The notes under the pieces were generated by a model that did no database searches, was not told the origin of the DNA, and saw only the letters and a list, made by a program, of their open reading frames with translations. From contig CATZKS010000098.1 in assembly GCA_958421035.1 (NCBI GenBank), forward strand, positions 1 through 8,065: 8,065 nucleotides of DNA. Reading direction: 5' to 3'. How positions within the stretch are numbered: position 1 is the stretch's first letter; each line of letters begins with the position of its first letter. This stretch comes from an uncultured Collinsella sp. (GTDB lineage: Bacteria > Actinomycetota > Coriobacteriia > Coriobacteriales > Coriobacteriaceae). Both the position numbers and the translations under genes were made by a program. This document shows, in pieces, positions 5,303 to 8,065 of the stretch.

Positions 5303-7480
5303 ATGAATCTCCGCTCATCTCTTGCCTGCACCTCGAGCGATATCGCTCGCTGGGGACTGCGCTCTGTCCTCAAACGCCAGGGCGGCGTACTCCCCGGCCG
5401 CATCGCCATGAAGATCGATCCCGAGTTGCTGAGCGACCTCGCTGGCCTTGTCGACCGCAGCGTGGTGATTACGGGTACTAATGGCAAGACCACCACCTCC
5501 AACCTCATCGCCGACGCCGTTGCCGCCAGCGGCGCCACCGTGGTATGCAACCGCGCCGGCAACAACATGGAGCCGGGCGTGGTGGGTGCGCTGCTCGAGG
5601 CCCGCAGTGGCCTTAAGCACACCAGCAGCGGCAAGCGCGTGGGCGTTTTTGAGTGTGACGAGCTCTACACCGTACGCGTTCTGCCCAAGCTCAAGCCGAC
5701 GTACTTTGTGCTGCTCAACCTGTTCCGCGACCAGCTGGATCGCTATGGCGAGATCGACCATACCCAAGACGTCATCGCCCATGCGTTGGAGCTCTCTCCG
5801 ACGACAACGCTCATCTACAACGCCGACGACCCGTTGTGTGCCTCGATTGCCGCGCGCGTTCCCAACGCGAGTATTGCCTTTGGCATCGACGGCGCCACCA
5901 ACACCGAGTCCGACCGCATTAGCGACTCACGTTTTTGCTCACAGTGCAACGCGCCGCTGGAGTATGACTACGTGCAATACGGCCAGCTCGGCGCCTACCA
6001 TTGCCCCTCGTGCGGCTGGGCCCGCCCTGCGCTTGTCCGTCGCGTGACGGACGTGAAGCTCGGCTGCGACGGCTACGGCTTCGACCTGGTCTTTGGATCT
6101 GCGCCCGACGCGGCTGCCGTACACATCGCCACACGCTACAACGGCCTGTACATGGTCTACAACGTTGCCGCTGCATTCTTTGCCGCACATGAGTTAGGCG
6201 TGGATACGGCGCACCTGCAGCCCACGCTCGACGCCTACGTCCCCGCCGGCGGACGCATGGGCCGCTGGGATATCGCCGGCCGCACCATCGAGGCCAACCT
6301 GGCTAAGAATCCCGTAGGCTTCGATCGACAAATCCAGTCCATCAAGACGGCAGGCGGCAGACTCTGCGCTTTCTTCCTCAACGACAACGACGCCGACGGC
6401 CACGATGTATCGTGGATCTACGACGTCGACTTTGAGCGCATCGCCGACACGCCGGGTCTTGTCGCCTTTGCCGGAGGCACGCGCGCGCACGACATGCAGG
6501 TGCGCCTCAAGTACGCCGGCATCGATGCCGCGATTATCTCGGACGTCGCGCAGGCAATTGGCGCCGTGGCAGACGAGGCCGCCGATGACACCTTCTACGC
6601 CGTCGCCAACTACACGGCCTTCCCGCCGCTGGTCAAGGAGCTCGACGGGCTGAAAGGCGCCACCGCCGACGCTGTTGCTGGGCGCGCCGTAGCCCGTGCC
6701 GACGGCAGCGCTCTTCCTGTCGGTATCGCGCCAGTCGAGCTTTCGCGCCCGCTGCGCATCGTCTACCTGTATCCCGATGCCCTTAACCTCTACGGCGACG
6801 GCGGCAACGTCATCGCCCTCGAGCGCCGCTGCGCCTGGCGTGGCATTCCCGTGCGCGTGGACGAGGTCCGTATGGGCGAAACGCTTGATTTGACCGATGC
6901 CGATATCGTCATGATGGGTGGCGGCTCCGACCGCGACCAGCTAGCCGTGGCACACGAGCTGCTCGCCCAAAAAGACAAGGTCGCGGCCTATGTTGAGGAT
7001 GGCGGCTCGCTGCTTGCCATCTGTGGCAGCTATCAGCTGCTCGGCCGTTCGTACTATATGGGCGAAAATCGCATCGAGGGCCTGGGCGTCATTGCCGCCG
7101 AAACCGTACGTGGCTCCGATCGCCTGATCGGCAACGTAGCCGTCAAAACCGATCTGGCACCTGAGCCCTTTGTGGGATTCGAGAACCATGGAGGTCGCAC
7201 CCTGCTCGACGCGGAGGCAACGCCGCTCGGAACGTCCGTCGTCGCGGGCACCGGCAACAACGGCGACGATGGCCTTGAGGGTCTGATCTACAAGGGCGTC
7301 ATCGGCACGTACCTGCACGGGCCGGCGCTGCCCAAAAACCCCGAACTCCCCGACTGGCTGATCGCCCATGCCCTCGAGCGCCGCGGCGATGCGCAGGCCA
7401 CGGCCCTGCTGCCGCTCAAAACCCTCGACGACACCTACGAGCACGCCGCCCACGACGCCGCCATGAAGCTCCTCCCCTAG
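5303..7480 (+). CDS. murT-gatD: MurT-GatD fusion: lipid II isoglutaminyl synthase (glutamine-hydrolysing)
   Basis: Predicted to amidate the alpha-carboxylate of D-glutamate in the lipid II stem peptide, using glutamine and ATP at the cytoplasmic membrane face. Other bacteria, for example S. aureus, make MurT and GatD as two subunits; here both lie in one 725-residue chain. MurT part (about 1-450): N-terminal region ending PGRIAMKID, P-loop TGTNGKTTT (57-65), Cys4 zinc ribbon typical of MurT (C212, C215, C234, C237), DNDADGHDVSWIYD (361-374), and C-terminal ANYTAF (435-440). An Ala/Gly-rich linker spans about 450-482. GatD part (about 484-725): LNLYGDGGN (494-502), MMGGGSDRDQ (537-546), nucleophile Cys574 in AICGSYQLLG and His672 in TYLHGPALPKNP. 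GatD homologues lack the usual class I Glu and use an Asp from MurT; the 361-374 segment is the likely source. ATG 5303 has AGGA 8 bases upstream. The frame is open throughout. Confidence 0.92.
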   Translation: MNLRSSLACTSSDIARWGLRSVLKRQGGVLPGRIAMKIDPELLSDLAGLVDRSVVITGTNGKTTTSNLIADAVAASGATVVCNRAGNNMEPGVVGALLEARSGLKHTSSGKRVGVFECDELYTVRVLPKLKPTYFVLLNLFRDQLDRYGEIDHTQDVIAHALELSPTTTLIYNADDPLCASIAARVPNASIAFGIDGATNTESDRISDSRFCSQCNAPLEYDYVQYGQLGAYHCPSCGWARPALVRRVTDVKLGCDGYGFDLVFGSAPDAAAVHIATRYNGLYMVYNVAAAFFAAHELGVDTAHLQPTLDAYVPAGGRMGRWDIAGRTIEANLAKNPVGFDRQIQSIKTAGGRLCAFFLNDNDADGHDVSWIYDVDFERIADTPGLVAFAGGTRAHDMQVRLKYAGIDAAIISDVAQAIGAVADEAADDTFYAVANYTAFPPLVKELDGLKGATADAVAGRAVARADGSALPVGIAPVELSRPLRIVYLYPDALNLYGDGGNVIALERRCAWRGIPVRVDEVRMGETLDLTDADIVMMGGGSDRDQLAVAHELLAQKDKVAAYVEDGGSLLAICGSYQLLGRSYYMGENRIEGLGVIAAETVRGSDRLIGNVAVKTDLAPEPFVGFENHGGRTLLDAEATPLGTSVVAGTGNNGDDGLEGLIYKGVIGTYLHGPALPKNPELPDWLIAHALERRGDAQATALLPLKTLDDTYEHAAHDAAMKLLP

Positions 7481-7487
7481 CACCTCA

Positions 7488-7524
7488 CCACCACAAAGGG
7501 GACAGGCACCTTTGTGGTGGTTTT
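7488..7524 (+). terminator. REP-like palindrome (copy 2), likely terminator of murT-gatD
   Basis: Arms CCACCACAAAGG (7488-7499) and CCTTTGTGGTGG (7509-7520) form a perfect 12-base stem with a 9-base loop (GGACAGGCA), followed by TTTT. It starts 7 bases after the murT-gatD stop, so it can serve as a terminator for that gene. Its minus-strand core (7514-7494) matches the core of the palindrome at 147-177 at 17 of 21 positions, so it also belongs to the same repeat family. Confidence 0.65.
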
Positions 7525-7541
7525 GACCCATCCCAGCGATT

Positions 7542-7680
7542 TGTCACAATCTGTAACATCTAGACCGTTAAAAGTCGTCTTACTGTTACAGAATGAGATG
7601 TTCGTCCCGACGCCCGCCTTTTGTCTCGATCTGTAACAGATAGAGCCGATTTGCCCGCCCAGATGTTACAGATTGAGATA
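7542..7680. repeat. Four-copy TCTGTAACA motif array, two inverted pairs
   Basis: A 20-base motif of approximate consensus TGTCTCAATCTGTAACATCT occurs at 7542-7561 (plus), 7581-7600 (minus), 7622-7641 (plus) and 7661-7680 (minus). The 9-base core TCTGTAACA is identical in all four. Each plus/minus pair is separated by exactly 19 bases, and the two pairs are offset by exactly 80 bases. No coding region covers the block. It could be a dispersed repeat, an array of protein-binding sites or RNA stem-loops; its function is not known to me. Confidence 0.75.
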
Positions 7681-7707
7681 TTTGAAGATCGGGATAGAGA
7701 GCCAGCT

Positions 7708-7723
7708 CCTATGTGGTGGTTTT
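7708..7723 (+). repeat. Orphan right arm of the REP-like palindrome
   Basis: Matches 7509-7524 at 15 of 16 positions (CCTATGTGGTGGTTTT against CCTTTGTGGTGGTTTT) in the same orientation, 199 bases further on. There is no matching left arm here. The two copies bracket the four-copy motif array. Confidence 0.6.
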
Positions 7724-7760
7724 CCAGTTTGCCAACGATATACGCGCCGGCAAAAAAGTC

Positions 7761-7769
7761 TGCTATACT
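7761..7769 (+). promoter_or_regulatory. Extended -10 promoter of tRNA-Glu
   Basis: TGCTATACT gives an extended -10 (TG-N-TATACT). It places the start of transcription near 7776, a few bases before the mature tRNA 5' end. No consensus -35 is seen at 16-19 bases upstream; the TGN extension may compensate. Confidence 0.6.
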
Positions 7770-7779
7770 CTTTCCCGCT

Positions 7780-7856
7780 GTCCCCATCGTCTAGCGGCCA
7801 AGGACGCCACCCTTTCAAGGTGGATATCGCGGGTTCGAATCCCGCTGGGGGCACCA
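7780..7856 (+). tRNA. tRNA-Glu (anticodon TTC)
   Basis: The cloverleaf can be read directly. Acceptor stem GTCCCCA pairs with TGGGGGC (one G-U). The anticodon stem CCACC/GGTGG encloses the loop CTTTCAA with TTC at positions 34-36. The T-arm is CGGGTTCGAATCCCG. Discriminator A (7853) is followed by an encoded CCA (7854-7856). It reads GAA and GAG glutamate codons. Confidence 0.97.
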
Positions 7857-7868
7857 TTTAAATTAAGA

Positions 7869-7899
7869 AGCCCGTTACCCCCGCGGTGACGGGCTTTTT
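7869..7899 (+). terminator. Intrinsic terminator of tRNA-Glu
   Basis: Arms AGCCCGTTACC (7869-7879) and GGTGACGGGCT (7885-7895) pair over 11 bases with one G-U, with loop CCCGC, followed by five T (7895-7899). It lies 12 bases after the tRNA CCA end. Confidence 0.9.
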
Positions 7900-7908
7900 A
7901 CTACCGAT

Positions 7909-7948
7909 ATGCCGGGATTCGAACCCGGCAGGGTGCGGATCCCGGCAT
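7909..7948 (-). repeat. tRNA T-arm-like nested inverted repeat
   Basis: On the minus strand, bases 7929-7911 read GCCGGG-TTCGAAT-CCCGGC, a perfect T-arm-type hairpin sharing GGGTTCGAATCCC with the nearby tRNA-Glu. It is nested in an outer 10-base inverted repeat (ATGCCGGGAT 7909-7918 with ATCCCGGCAT 7939-7948). No acceptor, D or anticodon stems fit around it and no CCA follows, so it is not a complete tRNA. It may be an attachment-site remnant or part of a repeat. Confidence 0.5.
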
Positions 7949-8065
7949 CATCGCAAGGCCTGTGGTCAAAAAATGGCAAATATGAGTACTGTTACCATTT
8001 TAGTTACAGAGATTTCATGCCTTCAGAAGGCGATTTAGCCGTCAGGCGTCCTACGGCGGGTAGCG
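7909..8065 (+). CDS. Possible partial coding region running off the window
   Basis: From the ATG at 7909 this frame stays open for 52 codons to the end of the window. The conceptual protein includes GLWSKNGKYEYCYHFSYRDF (about residues 22-41), with AT-rich codons (AAA, AAT, TAT, TTT, AGT, AGA) unlike the GC-biased genes to the left. There is no clear ribosome binding site, and the first residues (MPGFEPG) are the typical accidental translation of a T-arm. It may be a foreign gene, a repeat-borne frame or chance; I cannot assign a product. Confidence 0.2.
   Translation, partial: MPGFEPGRVRIPASSQGLWSKNGKYEYCYHFSYRDFMPSEGDLAVRRPTAGS

Noticed and set aside
7542..7680. CRISPR array
   Set aside because: The repeats alternate orientation, are imperfect, number only four, and the spacers are 19-21 bases; no cas genes are in view.
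7666..7857. Minus-strand frame beginning MVPPAGFEPA
   Set aside because: It begins inside the tRNA-Glu gene; the PAGFEPA start is the usual false translation of a tRNA T-arm.
8019..8031. Small hairpin GCCTTCAGAAGGC as a terminator
   Set aside because: Only a five-base stem and no following T run.

Overview
The window looks like chromosomal DNA from a high-GC Gram-positive anaerobe, most likely a Coriobacteriia gut bacterium of the Collinsella type. This is an inference from GC-biased codons, AGGAGG ribosome binding sites, fermentative Fe/Zn alcohol dehydrogenases, a MurT/GatD-type cell-wall enzyme and the style of the intergenic palindromes. No database search was possible.

Layout. (1) Bases 1-229 hold no convincing gene, only a REP-like palindrome (147-177) and the terminator of the next gene. 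(2) Two minus-strand genes of the iron-containing/group III alcohol dehydrogenase superfamily follow: an AdhE-like stand-alone alcohol dehydrogenase (1414-2637), then glycerol dehydrogenase gldA (230-1330). A strong hairpin terminator lies between them, only 30 bases ahead of gldA. Together they could oxidise glycerol to dihydroxyacetone and dispose of NADH by reducing an aldehyde. (3) A 500-base divergent intergenic region (2638-3137) carries a perfect inverted repeat at the likely adh promoter, two LacI-operator-like AAACGTTT palindromes and short degenerate repeats. (4) A plus-strand cluster follows: two overlapping, mutually similar, unrecognised helical-repeat (TPR-like) genes, then one 725-residue protein fusing MurT (Mur ligase-like, with Cys4 zinc ribbon) to GatD (glutamine amidotransferase). 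The last is the best-supported notable gene, a one-chain version of the enzyme that amidates D-glutamate in peptidoglycan precursors.

(5) Bases 7481-7779 are a compact repeat island: a second REP-like palindrome sharing its core with the one at 147-177, then four copies of a 20-base TCTGTAACA motif as two inverted pairs repeated with an exact 80-base period, then an orphan copy of the palindrome's right arm. (6) A tRNA-Glu(TTC) with extended -10 promoter, encoded CCA and intrinsic terminator follows. (7) The right edge (7900-8065) has a tRNA T-arm-like hairpin on the minus strand that belongs to no complete tRNA, then an AT-rich stretch open in one plus-strand frame to the window end. It may be the edge of an inserted element.
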